From Candidatus Jordarchaeum madagascarense (GTDB lineage: Archaea; Asgardarchaeota; Jordiarchaeia; Jordiarchaeales; Jordiarchaeaceae), in the NCBI GenBank assembly GCA_019056875.1, contig DXJA01000343.1, positions 1 to 12,343 of the forward strand: a DNA stretch of 12,343 nucleotides. Reading direction: 5' to 3'. The notes under the pieces are model-generated. The model worked only from the letters and a program-made list of their open reading frames with translations. It was not told the DNA's origin and did not search any database. Position numbers and translations under genes: made by a program. The stretch's first letter is position 1. Each line of letters begins with the position of its first letter. Below, in pieces: positions 1 through 7,071 of the stretch.

Positions 1-236
1 AACAAAACCTAAAAAATCGAACGAATCTACATCGCCAGAAAAACTAGTGAAAATATTTATAAGCACCCCACTGGAGAATATAATTGTAAATTAACAATTG
101 TAAATTGAATTTGGTTGTAAAACGAAAAGAAAATAAGACTACAAAACCAAAGAAACATAAACAAAAGAGGAGAGGGAAAAACAAAAAAAGTGAAGATAAT
201 TACATAAAAAATTAACAAGATGGAGGAGAAAAAAAG
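1..236 (+). promoter_or_regulatory. A-rich promoter/leader region of the iscU-flavoprotein gene
   Basis: No gene is visible here. A TATA box, TATTTATA, lies at 54-61, so transcription would be expected to start near 83-87, leaving an untranslated leader of about 150 nt that is very rich in A. An 11-bp direct repeat, AATTGTAAATT, occurs at 82-92 and 96-106. AATTGT (82-87) and ACAATT (94-99) also form an inverted repeat at the predicted start site. The translation signal GGAGGAG at 222-228 sits 8 nt before a TTG codon at 237. Promoter and operator roles are inferred from position and pattern. Confidence 0.5.
82..106 (+). repeat. Two direct copies of AATTGTAAATT near the predicted transcription start
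   Basis: The 11-bp unit is at 82-92 and again at 96-106, 14 nt apart start to start. It overlaps an inverted repeat (AATTGT, 6 nt, ACAATT). Its location 21-45 nt after the TATA box would suit a repressor operator, but no regulator is encoded nearby to support this. Confidence 0.4.
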
Positions 237-1583
237 TTGAAGCCAACACAATATAGCGAAAAAGTAAAGCAACATTTCAAAGATCCAAAAAACGTCGGCG
301 AAATAGAAAATCCAGACGGAGAAGGCATGGTGGGAAACCCCCTATGCGGCGACATGATGAAAATGACCATAAAAGTCTCCAAAGACGGGAAACTAGAGGA
401 TATAAAATTCAAAACTTACGGTTGCGGGAGCGCGATTGCTACTAGTAGTATGATTACTGAGATGGCTAAGGGTATGTCTTTAGATGAGGCTTTGAAGATT
501 ACTCGTAAGGATGTGGCGGATGAGTTGGAGGGTTTGCCTCCGATTAAGATGCATTGTAGTAATTTGGCTGCTGATGCTTTACATGCTGCTATTCAGGATT
601 ATTTGGCTCGTAAGGAGCGGGGGGATGTTGGTCCCCGGGCAAAGGCTGAGGGTGCTTTTGATTACGATGTGGTTGTGATTGGTGGTGGGCCTGCGGGTCT
701 TACTGCTGCTATTCAAACTGCTAGTAGAGGTTTGAGTGTTGCGGTTTTTGAGGGCAAGTCTTGGGGCGGTGTTTTATCCACTATATACCCTAATAAAAGG
801 ATTCTGAATTTTCCGGGATTGCCTGATAATACTCTGGGCCGGGATTTCGTTACCAATTTGTTGAAGCAGGCTCATGACTTGGGAGTTGACATGAAAAACG
901 AATTTGTGAACGAGATTTCGCCAGACAGGATGGTTAAGACTGCGATGGGTGAGTACCGTGCTCGGGCAGTGATTGTTGCTACGGGCACTCTTCCTTTGGC
1001 TTGCGGTATTCCTGGTGAGAGTGATCTTACTAAGGGTGATAAGGGTGTTTACTATTATGTGACTTATCCTGAGAAGTTTATGGGAAAGCGGGTGTTGATT
1101 TACGGTAACGGGGAGCAGGCTTTGGAGTCTGCTCTTGCTTTAGAGAATATTGCCGATAAGCTTACCTTCGCTTATAAAGAGAAGGATCTTGTGGGCATAG
1201 ACCAGGATATCAAAACGGTTAAACGGTCTGATAGAATTAAGCTCTTATCGAAGACGGAGCTTGTAAAAATTGAGGGCGCAGATACGGTGGAGAAAGTTGT
1301 TCTTCATGACTTAGATGAGGATGAAGATTTTGACCTAGTGGTTGACATGGTAGTTCTCGCGGTTGGTATGACTCCAAGTACCGAGCTCTATGGTAAACTG
1401 GGTATTGAAGCCGATGATAGAGGTTTTATAAAAGTGGATAAGGATCAGCGAACCAACCTTGAAGGAGTGTATGCTGTAGGCGATGTAACAACAGATTTAC
1501 AGCTTTTGGTGGTGGCTGTTAGCCAAGGAGCAACGGCCGCTCATCGGGTTTCTGAGTATGTTCAGAAGCAAAAGGGTTTTTAA
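237..1583 (+). CDS. IscU Fe-S scaffold fused to a thioredoxin-reductase-like flavoprotein
   Basis: 448 aa, TTG start chosen because GGAGGAG lies 8 nt upstream. Residues 1-128 are an IscU-type scaffold with all cluster ligands visible: C37 and D39 in GNPLCGD, C63 in KTYGCGS, H106-C107 in KMHCSN. LPPIK (100-104) resembles the LPPVK motif that HscA recognises in bacterial IscU. Residues 141-448 are a two-dinucleotide-fold flavoprotein: FAD motif GGGPAG (149-154), ATG at 248-250, NAD(P) motif GNGEQALES (290-298), and the late AVGD motif before the C-terminus. At the position of the thioredoxin reductase CxxC (usually CATC) the sequence is YVTY (274-277), and no HRRxxxR NADPH signature is seen. 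It is therefore unlikely to be a disulfide reductase. Supplying NAD(P)H electrons to cluster or persulfide chemistry on the scaffold is inference. Composition changes abruptly near 420, but the protein reads through in one frame. Confidence 0.9.
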   Translation: MKPTQYSEKVKQHFKDPKNVGEIENPDGEGMVGNPLCGDMMKMTIKVSKDGKLEDIKFKTYGCGSAIATSSMITEMAKGMSLDEALKITRKDVADELEGLPPIKMHCSNLAADALHAAIQDYLARKERGDVGPRAKAEGAFDYDVVVIGGGPAGLTAAIQTASRGLSVAVFEGKSWGGVLSTIYPNKRILNFPGLPDNTLGRDFVTNLLKQAHDLGVDMKNEFVNEISPDRMVKTAMGEYRARAVIVATGTLPLACGIPGESDLTKGDKGVYYYVTYPEKFMGKRVLIYGNGEQALESALALENIADKLTFAYKEKDLVGIDQDIKTVKRSDRIKLLSKTELVKIEGADTVEKVVLHDLDEDEDFDLVVDMVVLAVGMTPSTELYGKLGIEADDRGFIKVDKDQRTNLEGVYAVGDVTTDLQLLVVAVSQGATAAHRVSEYVQKQKGF

Positions 1584-1586
1584 ATT

Positions 1587-1776
1587 GGAAGGAGTAATTT
1601 CTTTAGGAACGCGCCTCCGGTATCTACCTCCTTCCTTTGGGATCCTCAAAATAATTCCACAACATTGCAAATTGTGATGTCTATGTTGGTAACTTTGAGG
1701 GTCTGCTTGGGAGGCGTGCTTCCTCCAATATTCCGTTTGAGAATTACTGTTTATTTTGCGGAGAATTTTTGGGAGG
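1587..1776 (+). promoter_or_regulatory. Candidate structured RNA leader between the iscU fusion and fmdE
   Basis: The stretch of about 200 nt before fmdE has no convincing gene but dense complementarity. GGAAGGAG (1587-1594) matches CTCCTTCC (1628-1635) perfectly. Segment 1606-1618 can pair with 1710-1723 as 13 pairs (one G-U) with C1719 bulged. Because 1606-1618 lies inside the first hairpin, the two pairings would need a pseudoknot or exclude each other. Smaller stems are 1636-1641 with 1645-1650 and CAACAT (1660-1665) with ATGTTG (1683-1688). CCTCC (1722-1726), part of which is used by the long stem, is also complementary to the fmdE ribosome binding site GGAGG (1772-1776). A riboswitch-like or attenuating role is inference; the pairings were found by eye. 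Confidence 0.4.
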
Positions 1777-1784
1777 CTATTGTT

Positions 1785-2384
1785 ATGATTGATTTTTGGA
1801 ATTTGTTTGAGTACGCTGTGAAGTTTCATGGACATACATGTCCGGGTTTGTTGATTGGTGTTAGGATGGGTGTTGCTGCCCTTAATGCTTTGGGCGTGGA
1901 TCGGTCTGCTGATGAGGAGCTCTATGCCGTTGTTGAAAATGACTCCTGTGCAGTGGACGGGTTACAAACTGTTACCGGTGTTACTTTTGGGAAAGGTAAT
2001 CTCCTGTTCAAGGATTACGGTAAGATGGCTGCTACCTTTTATCTTAGGAACAAGAATAAGGCTATTAGGCTCGTCTTTAAACCAGAAAGTTTTGGAAAAA
2101 TTGATGACGGAGAAGATTTGAGAGAGGTTATGAGCGAGAAGAATCAGGAGAAAAAAATGGCCAAGTTTGCTAAAATTGTTAAACGTTTCGGGGACTTGCC
2201 GGATGATGAGATTTTTGACATAAAGATAGTTGATATGGATGAGCCGGCTATGGCTGAAATTAGACAGTCGGTGAGGTGCGAGAAGTGCGGGGAGATGACC
2301 ATGGAAACAAAAACAGTGGTTAAAGAGGGGAAGCATTTATGCATTCCCTGCAGTGCCGGCGTGAATTATTACCGTGTTAAATAA
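1785..2384 (+). CDS. FmdE-family protein (Zn-ribbon, formylmethanofuran dehydrogenase subunit E-like)
   Basis: 199 aa from ATG 1785, preceded by GGGAGG at 1771-1776 with an 8-nt gap. The same frame is open back to 1665, but that extension has no ribosome site and no family resemblance. Family marks are HGHTCPG (15-21), C55 in ENDSCAVDGLQ, and TFGKGNL followed by KDYGK (about 67-80). The C-terminus carries a probable zinc ribbon, CEKC (165-168) and CIPC (186-189). FmdE-family proteins are associated with molybdenum/tungsten formylmethanofuran dehydrogenase, but many members stand alone and their exact role is unsettled. No other fmd/fwd genes are in the window, so involvement in that enzyme is not shown. 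The gene ends 16 nt inside trmO, which converges from the other strand. Confidence 0.9.
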   Translation: MIDFWNLFEYAVKFHGHTCPGLLIGVRMGVAALNALGVDRSADEELYAVVENDSCAVDGLQTVTGVTFGKGNLLFKDYGKMAATFYLRNKNKAIRLVFKPESFGKIDDGEDLREVMSEKNQEKKMAKFAKIVKRFGDLPDDEIFDIKIVDMDEPAMAEIRQSVRCEKCGEMTMETKTVVKEGKHLCIPCSAGVNYYRVK

Positions 2385-2842
2385 TTCTTTTCTTTTTCAA
2401 CAAAGGCTGGAGCTTTGGCATCTGGTATACAGTCTGAAATCTTGATATATGGTTTGATGTCTAGGATTGGTGTTCCGTTAAACGCGTCTAGGCCTCTAAC
2501 TTCTAGAATGTTGTTTTTTCTTTTTTCTAGTTTTACTGTTGCTAGACCTATGCAGTTTGGTCGGATGGGGGATCTTGTGCTTAGGACTCCTCTGAGAGAT
2601 AGGTTTGGGTCGCGTCTTGGGTGTACTTTTATGGGGAACGGTATCGATGAGAGCTTATGTGTCCAGTAGATGACTATTATGTGTGTAAAGTCTTCGATTC
2701 CATCCAGTGCGTCTTCGAGTTCTGGTTTGATGATGATTTTTGCTACGACTTCCTTTGGATTGTAATTGTGTTCAGGGTCGATGATTGACTCAATGTATCC
2801 TATTGGTTCAAAAACCGCTTTTTCATACTTTTTATCGTTCAT
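2369..2842 (-). CDS. trmO: tRNA (t6A37) N6-methyltransferase TrmO (TsaA/YaeB family)
   Basis: 157 aa, ATG at 2842 on the minus strand with a weak GGGAAG upstream. The sequence follows the TsaA/YaeB beta-barrel family: FEPIGYIES near the start, HPRRDP (74-79), GVLSTRSPIRPNCIGL (85-100), and GLDAFNGTPILDIKPY (117-132). In E. coli, TrmO uses S-adenosylmethionine to methylate N6-threonylcarbamoyl-adenosine at position 37 of tRNA-Thr, improving decoding; archaeal members are assigned by homology. The family name is secure, the exact tRNA substrate is not. The gene is monocistronic, divergent from the membrane protein at 2999 and convergent with fmdE, whose last 16 nt it overlaps. Confidence 0.9.
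   Translation of the reverse strand: MNDKKYEKAVFEPIGYIESIIDPEHNYNPKEVVAKIIIKPELEDALDGIEDFTHIIVIYWTHKLSSIPFPIKVHPRRDPNLSLRGVLSTRSPIRPNCIGLATVKLEKRKNNILEVRGLDAFNGTPILDIKPYIKISDCIPDAKAPAFVEKEKNYLTR
2385..2398 (+). terminator. T-rich terminator tract after fmdE
   Basis: Directly after the fmdE stop the plus strand reads as T runs broken only by C (2385-2398). Archaeal RNA polymerase stops at such T-tracts without needing a hairpin. The tract lies within the antisense 3' end of trmO. Confidence 0.45.
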
Positions 2843-2935
2843 AGCTTTATCTTCCCGGTGAGCCTATCATTTTTTAGGGCAGATTATTAAAAAACCCTTT
2901 TTCTGGATCATGATTTTTTTATGATACCAAAATTA

Positions 2936-2942
2936 TTTTATA
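2936..2942 (+). promoter_or_regulatory. TATA box for the 499-aa membrane protein
   Basis: TTTTATA at 2936-2942 lies 57 nt before the TTG start at 2999, giving a leader of about 30 nt that holds the GAGG ribosome site at 2987-2990. The 156-nt gap between trmO and this gene must contain promoters for both strands; I could not fix the trmO one. Confidence 0.4.
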
Positions 2943-2998
2943 CTAAGTGGTACTAAAGAGAATATCTGTAATTTTAAATTGTACCTGAGGTTTTAGAT

Positions 2999-4498
2999 TT
3001 GGTAAAGATTGCCAGATTGATGCTCATCGGCATTGTTATTATCAGCTTTGGACTGATACTTACCGCAGGTGTTTCCTTTAATACCTATACTCGGCAGGCT
3101 CCGATTAAGGCCCCCATAGTAAATGTTGGCACAGGATTGGCTTTTCCGGGGGCTTCATTGGGAGATGGTTACGCAATTTTCTCCGGACCTGACACTTCTC
3201 AGGCTATGTTTCCCTCTTATCCTTTCGATCTTTCACTCTTTGGTAATGCTGCTGGTAGCAGTGTTTTTATTGGAGGATTTTTCGTTGCTAGCGGCCCTAT
3301 CAACTTCACCATAACTTCTCTTATCCCTAGTGAACCTGTGATTTTTAGAGTGGAAAACTCTAGAGCCGTGAGTTTTATTACCCCAAACATGTACTTTCCC
3401 TGGTTCTACAAAATAGAATGGGAAAATAGTAATAGTCAACCAATAATTGTAATGGGTAAAAATGTAGCATTTGATCCTGTTTCATCTCTTTTCGGATCCG
3501 CTAATCCCAATCTCGTTTTTGCCCTTGGACTTGTTGCCTTGGGACTACTGGTGCTTGGAGTTAGCCTTTTTGACTCGGAAAAGGAAAATAAAAAACTTAA
3601 AGCTCCAGAATCTTATCAGGGATTCTTCGGAATACTTGATGCCTCTTTAACAACTTGGAAAGCCGTGTTTTCCCGAGTTACTTTACCCTTTGCTATTCTG
3701 ATGGCTCTTCAGCTAATTATTATCTCAATTACGAGAAATATATATCAACTAGTGAATTTTGAGCTATTTTCACTAATTAACCCATTTTACTCAGCAATAC
3801 ATAGGAATAATTTACTCCTAGAAATTACGCTTTTCAGTTTACCAATCATTTATTATATAATAGCTCTTTTCAGCCTACTATTACCCTTAATAGCAGAAGG
3901 AATGGTCATAAAATACGCCTACAATCACATAACAGAAAATAAAACAACCCTCAAAGAAAGTCTGAAAACCGCTACCAAGTATTCCGGAAAAATGTTCGGC
4001 GCCCTAATGTTACTGTCCCTGATCCTAATAGCAGGGTTAGCAATATTCATAGTTCCTGGAATCTACCTAGCAGTAACCCTATCACTGATTTTTCCCGCAA
4101 TAATAATCGAAGGAATAGCTATTGACAAAGCAATCAATAAAAGCATAGAGTTAACACGAGGTAAAAAAATAGACACACTCAAACTACTAATCCTTGGAGG
4201 CGCCATAGCGATTCTAACTTTCATTCTAGGCTACCTAGTAGCTTTTAGTGTGGCTCCAACCGTACCCTCAATCATCACACCAGCAAACTACTTCAGCACA
4301 TCCTCCACAATGGCGATCATTTATACCCTGCCTTCCATAATAGGATTTTCACTAGTAATAGGCACTGTAACCGCAACCACAATCCCCCTATTCATAATAA
4401 TGATCACTGTCTGGTATCACAACCTAAAAAAACAAAAAATACAATCCCCACAACCCGAAAAGAAAAAATCAGAAAAAACAAAAAGAACCCCTCAATAG
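2999..4498 (+). CDS. Multi-pass membrane protein with an N-terminal exported domain
   Basis: 499 aa, TTG start with GAGG (2987-2990) 8 nt upstream. A first membrane segment (about 4-25) is followed by about 145 mostly polar, beta-like residues (26-170) probably outside the cell, then a second segment (171-191) ending in a charged linker. From 210 on there are about six more hydrophobic segments: 229-245, 275-299, 331-351, 353-372, 395-418 and 437-470, and a Lys-rich tail. The stretch PGIYLAVTLSLIFPAI then EGIAIDKAINKSIELTRG (353-388) resembles the YciC/UPF0259 and glycerophosphodiester-phosphodiesterase membrane-domain families, whose function is poorly known. Catalytic residues are not apparent. 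The coding sequence is T-rich in its first half and A/C-rich from about 3860 on, without a frame change. Confidence 0.8.
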   Translation: MVKIARLMLIGIVIISFGLILTAGVSFNTYTRQAPIKAPIVNVGTGLAFPGASLGDGYAIFSGPDTSQAMFPSYPFDLSLFGNAAGSSVFIGGFFVASGPINFTITSLIPSEPVIFRVENSRAVSFITPNMYFPWFYKIEWENSNSQPIIVMGKNVAFDPVSSLFGSANPNLVFALGLVALGLLVLGVSLFDSEKENKKLKAPESYQGFFGILDASLTTWKAVFSRVTLPFAILMALQLIIISITRNIYQLVNFELFSLINPFYSAIHRNNLLLEITLFSLPIIYYIIALFSLLLPLIAEGMVIKYAYNHITENKTTLKESLKTATKYSGKMFGALMLLSLILIAGLAIFIVPGIYLAVTLSLIFPAIIIEGIAIDKAINKSIELTRGKKIDTLKLLILGGAIAILTFILGYLVAFSVAPTVPSIITPANYFSTSSTMAIIYTLPSIIGFSLVIGTVTATTIPLFIIMITVWYHNLKKQKIQSPQPEKKKSEKTKRTPQ

Positions 4499-4573
4499 TA
4501 ACAAAGAAAAACAAAAAACACCAAAATCAGAAAATCCAAAAAACTAAATCAATCAAAAAATAAAAATCATCAC

Positions 4574-4581
4574 TTTTTTTT
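4574..4581 (+). terminator. T8 terminator followed by A9
   Basis: Eight T (4574-4581) followed directly by nine A (4582-4590), about 75 nt after the stop of the membrane protein. It is the first T-tract downstream of that gene and would suit archaeal termination. The T8/A9 dyad would work similarly on both strands. Confidence 0.5.
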
Positions 4582-4590
4582 AAAAAAAAA

Positions 4591-4785
4591 CAAAATATCA
4601 CGGAACACACAGAGCTGGCATAAACTTTCTTTCAACTTCTTTCAAAAAAGAGAATCCCCGCCAACTTTTCGGAATTTTAATTCAGTTTGGTTTGCAACCT
4701 TTTTGTTTTTGATTTGAATATCCTATACGCGGGAATCTGCACTTTTCAAAAAACCATAAAACAGGGTGGATTAAAATTGTCGGAA
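4591..4785 (+). other. Intergenic stretch upstream of the thermosome, no gene seen
   Basis: Together with its flanks this makes a 393-nt gap between genes. No open frame with a ribosome site is visible. Mixed composition here interrupts the A/C-rich zone on either side. Weak self-complementarity exists: GAATT (4672-4676) with AATTC (4679-4683), and TCCCCGC (4655-4661) with GCGGGA (4729-4734) allowing one bulge. A small RNA or distal regulatory sites are possible but unsupported. Confidence 0.3.
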
Positions 4786-4808
4786 ACGATTATCGTAAAA
4801 TTTATATA
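4786..4808 (+). promoter_or_regulatory. Thermosome promoter: TATA box with an adjacent 11-nt palindrome
   Basis: TTTATATA at 4801-4808, preceded by an A-rich BRE-like stretch (4797-4800), is the best TATA box in the window. Immediately upstream is the palindrome ACGATTATCGT (4786-4796). The start of transcription would be near 4832, leaving a leader of about 60 nt. A palindrome touching the BRE/TATA is a plausible site for a repressor of chaperonin expression, but that role is inferred. Confidence 0.6.
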
Positions 4809-4891
4809 GAAGTGCTATAACACTGTCCCGCAACAAAAACCATACAAATTCTGATAACACAAAATCATAAAAATTGAGGAGGAATAGAAAA

Positions 4892-6556
4892 ATGGCACAA
4901 TTAGGCGGAGTACCCGTACTAATATTAAAAGAAGGCGCAGAAAGAACACGCGGAAGAGACGCACAAAGATCAAACATAATGGCAGCCCGGGTAATAGCCG
5001 AAGCCGTTAGAAGCACCCTAGGACCAAGAGGCATGGACAAAATGCTCGTGGACAGCCTAGGAGACGTCACAATAACAAACGACGGCGCCGCCATACTGGA
5101 CGAAATTGACGTGCAGCACCCCGCTGCAAAAATGCTGGTTGGCGTGGCAAAAACTCAGGATGATGAGGTCGGAGATGGAACTACTACCGCTGTGGTAATT
5201 GCCGGTGAGCTGCTAAAGAGAGCTGAGGAGCTTCTTGACCAGAAGATTCATCCGACTCTTATAGTGAGTGGATATAAGAAAGCAGCTGACATGGCAAAGA
5301 AGATTTTGGACGAGATAGCCCTCGATGTGGATCCTGACGATGAGAAGATTCTTATGAAGATCGCGGTCACTTCTATGAACAGCAAATCTGTGCTGGGAGC
5401 GAAAGAGCACTTTGCGAAAATTTCGGTGGCTGCCATAAAGCAGATTGCTGAGGAAAAAGATGGTAAAATGGAAGCCAATCGAGACATGGTTAATATTATC
5501 AAGAAACAAGGAAAAAGCATTCTAGAGACAGAACTGGTGCAGGGTATGGTAGTAGACAAGGAATTGGTGCACCCGGCTATGCCGAAAACAGTTAAAAAAG
5601 CGAAAATAGCACTTGTGGATGCGGCAATAGAACTTGAAAAAACAGAGTTTGATGCTGAAATTCGAATCAGTGATCCAACTCAGATGCAAGCCTTTCTAGA
5701 CGAGGAGCAAAACCTGCTTAAACAAATGGTTGAAAACATTAAAAGTAGTGGAGCAAACGTCATATTCTGTCAGAAAGGGATAGACGATACTGCCCAGCAC
5801 TACTTGGCAAAAGCACGCGTGTTGGCGGTTCGCAGGGTTAAGAAGTCTGATATGGAAAAGTTGGCTAAGGCTACAGGTGGTACTGTTGTTACAAATTTAA
5901 AGGAGCTAAAGGCTGAAAACTTGGGTAACGCAGGCCTTGTCGAGGAAGTTAAGATTCTGAACGATAAGATGGTTTATGTGCGTGAATGTAAGAACCCCAA
6001 AGCCGTGACCATTGTAGTTCGAGGCGGAACCGAGCTTGTTGTGGACGAGGGTGAACGTGCTCTAAACGATGCCCTTAGTGTTGTTAGGGATGTTCTCGAA
6101 GACCAAAAGATGGTAGCTGGGGGCGGTGCACCAGAGATTGAGCTAGCGAAGCGTTTAAGGGATTACGCAGAGTCCGTTGGAGGCCGCGAGCAGCTAGCTA
6201 TAGAAGCATTCGCCGAAGCTCTTGAAATTATTCCCAAGACTTTAGCTGAGAACGCGGGCTATGATCAGCTAGACATTATCGTAAAGCTACGTGCGGCACA
6301 TGAGAAGGCCGGCCTTTGGATGGGTGTTGACATTACTACTGGTAATGTTGCAGACATGTTGAAGGCGGGTGTTGTTGAACCACTACGTGTTAAAAAACAA
6401 GCTGTAGTGTCCGCGAGTGAGGCCTCTGAGATGATACTAAGAATTGACGATGTCATAGCTTCAAAACGTCACGAACCAGGTCCAGGCGCAGGAGGTCCAC
6501 CCGGAGTTCCAGGAGGCATGCCTCCCGGTATGGGCGGAATGCCTGGTATGATGTGA
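4892..6556 (+). CDS. thsA: Thermosome subunit (group II chaperonin)
   Basis: 554 aa from ATG 4892, with GAGGAGG (4876-4882) 9 nt upstream. An in-frame TTG at 4874 overlaps that site and is rejected. Full-length for the family. Equatorial-domain ATP motifs are clear: GPRGMDKM (44-51), NDGAAIL (63-69), GDGTTT (94-99), then the late [11 protein letters not shown] and [11 protein letters not shown] stretches. The C-terminus ends in repeated Gly, Pro and Met with GGM and GMM units, which project into the folding cavity. These proteins form eight- or nine-membered double rings in the cytosol and fold proteins with ATP and a built-in lid. Only one subunit gene is here; others may lie elsewhere. The start of the gene is A/C-rich and the rest G/T-rich. 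The symbol thsA is by family; alpha versus beta cannot be decided. Confidence 0.97.
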   Translation: MAQLGGVPVLILKEGAERTRGRDAQRSNIMAARVIAEAVRSTLGPRGMDKMLVDSLGDVTITNDGAAILDEIDVQHPAAKMLVGVAKTQDDEVGDGTTTAVVIAGELLKRAEELLDQKIHPTLIVSGYKKAADMAKKILDEIALDVDPDDEKILMKIAVTSMNSKSVLGAKEHFAKISVAAIKQIAEEKDGKMEANRDMVNIIKKQGKSILETELVQGMVVDKELVHPAMPKTVKKAKIALVDAAIELEKTEFDAEIRISDPTQMQAFLDEEQNLLKQMVENIKSSGANVIFCQKGIDDTAQHYLAKARVLAVRRVKKSDMEKLAKATGGTVVTNLKELKAENLGNAGLVEEVKILNDKMVYVRECKNPKAVTIVVRGGTELVVDEGERALNDALSVVRDVLEDQKMVAGGGAPEIELAKRLRDYAESVGGREQLAIEAFAEALEIIPKTLAENAGYDQLDIIVKLRAAHEKAGLWMGVDITTGNVADMLKAGVVEPLRVKKQAVVSASEASEMILRIDDVIASKRHEPGPGAGGPPGVPGGMPPGMGGMPGMM

Positions 6557-6622
6557 TTTCGCCTCTTTTCTCTTTATTTATTTTTGGCTTTTTTTGCTTG
6601 TTGATGGTTTGTTTTCTTTTTT
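6557..6622 (+). terminator. T-rich terminator region after the thermosome
   Basis: After the stop codon the plus strand has successive T-tracts, including runs at about 6590-6596 and 6613-6624, with C-rich breaks and no clear hairpin. This is typical of archaeal terminators behind strongly expressed genes. Confidence 0.55.
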
Positions 6623-6651
6623 TTGGTTTTTCGAAAGATTTTTAGAGTTAA

Positions 6652-6667
6652 TACACATATAGGTGTA
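6652..6667 (+). promoter_or_regulatory. Dyad TACAC-N6-GTGTA upstream of small membrane protein 1
   Basis: TACAC (6652-6656) and GTGTA (6663-6667) flank a 6-nt AT-rich core, ATATAG. It lies 18-34 nt before the ATG at 6686. The core could serve as a TATA element with an operator folded around it. Low confidence, by eye only. Confidence 0.25.
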
Positions 6668-6685
6668 CAATTTTGGGTGGTTTTA

Positions 6686-7069
6686 ATGTTCGCGCCAAAT
6701 GTGCTGTTTGATCCAATTGTGGTTTACTTGGGTTTGTTTATTATATTTGCGTATGCTGTTCTTGTCATATCGTCTGTAGTGATATTCTATAAGAGGGGGC
6801 GAAGAGTGCTTTTTCTTCTTTTTGCGGTTGCGTTTTTGGTTTTGATGGTGGTTAAGATTGGGTCTTTTTATTTTGAGCCTGTGTTAAATTGGTCTTATTA
6901 CTACCTTGTGATAAATTTTAATTGGTTGAAATTTAGTTTGGATTACCTGTATAATGCTCAGCAAGAAGTTTGGCTTGTATTTCAGTCCTTTAACTTTCTT
7001 GCTATAATCGTTTTTGGTTTAGCTATGATTCTTGCAGGTAGTAGAGAGGAACTGGTTAAGGAGGAATAG
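6686..7069 (+). CDS. Small four-segment membrane protein 1
   Basis: 127 aa from ATG 6686, which has GGGTGG at 6675-6680 in front. The frame is open from a TTG at 6623, but that codon follows a T-tract with no ribosome site. I do not recognise a family. Hydrophobic stretches are about 10-33, 40-60, a weaker aromatic-rich 68-85, and 97-117, with a short acidic tail. A basic turn YKRGRR (35-40) separates the first two, suggesting a cytoplasmic loop. No Cys, His pairs or catalytic motif are seen. The next gene begins 2 nt after its stop and shares its layout, so the two probably make one operon and perhaps one complex. Confidence 0.7.
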   Translation: MFAPNVLFDPIVVYLGLFIIFAYAVLVISSVVIFYKRGRRVLFLLFAVAFLVLMVVKIGSFYFEPVLNWSYYYLVINFNWLKFSLDYLYNAQQEVWLVFQSFNFLAIIVFGLAMILAGSREELVKEE

Positions 7070-7071
7070 TA

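Noticed and set aside
57..275. Minus-strand 72-aa frame rich in Phe/Leu
   Set aside because: It is the complement of the A-rich leader of the iscU fusion; no ribosome site, composition-driven, no family resemblance.
237..420. Horizontal acquisition of the IscU N-terminus based on its different base composition
   Set aside because: The same composition is shared with the upstream non-coding DNA and recurs at the start of the thermosome gene, a conserved core gene, so a local strand effect is more likely than transfer.
1665..1784. N-terminal extension of FmdE by 40 residues
   Set aside because: No ribosome site at the upstream start and the extra residues do not fit the family; GGGAGG sits 8 nt before ATG 1785. 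The DNA is better explained as a structured leader.
1497..1835. Minus-strand 112-aa frame spanning the gap before fmdE
   Set aside because: Overlaps two real genes antisense, no recognisable domain, no ribosome site.
2415..2669. Plus-strand 84-aa frame within trmO
   Set aside because: Antisense shadow of a well-matched trmO gene.
4591..4785. A tRNA or small RNA gene before the thermosome
   Set aside because: No cloverleaf, no T-loop or box C/D pattern; only short weak stems.
4874..4891. TTG start for the thermosome
   Set aside because: The codon overlaps the ribosome binding site of ATG 4892, and MAQ is the expected N-terminus of the family.
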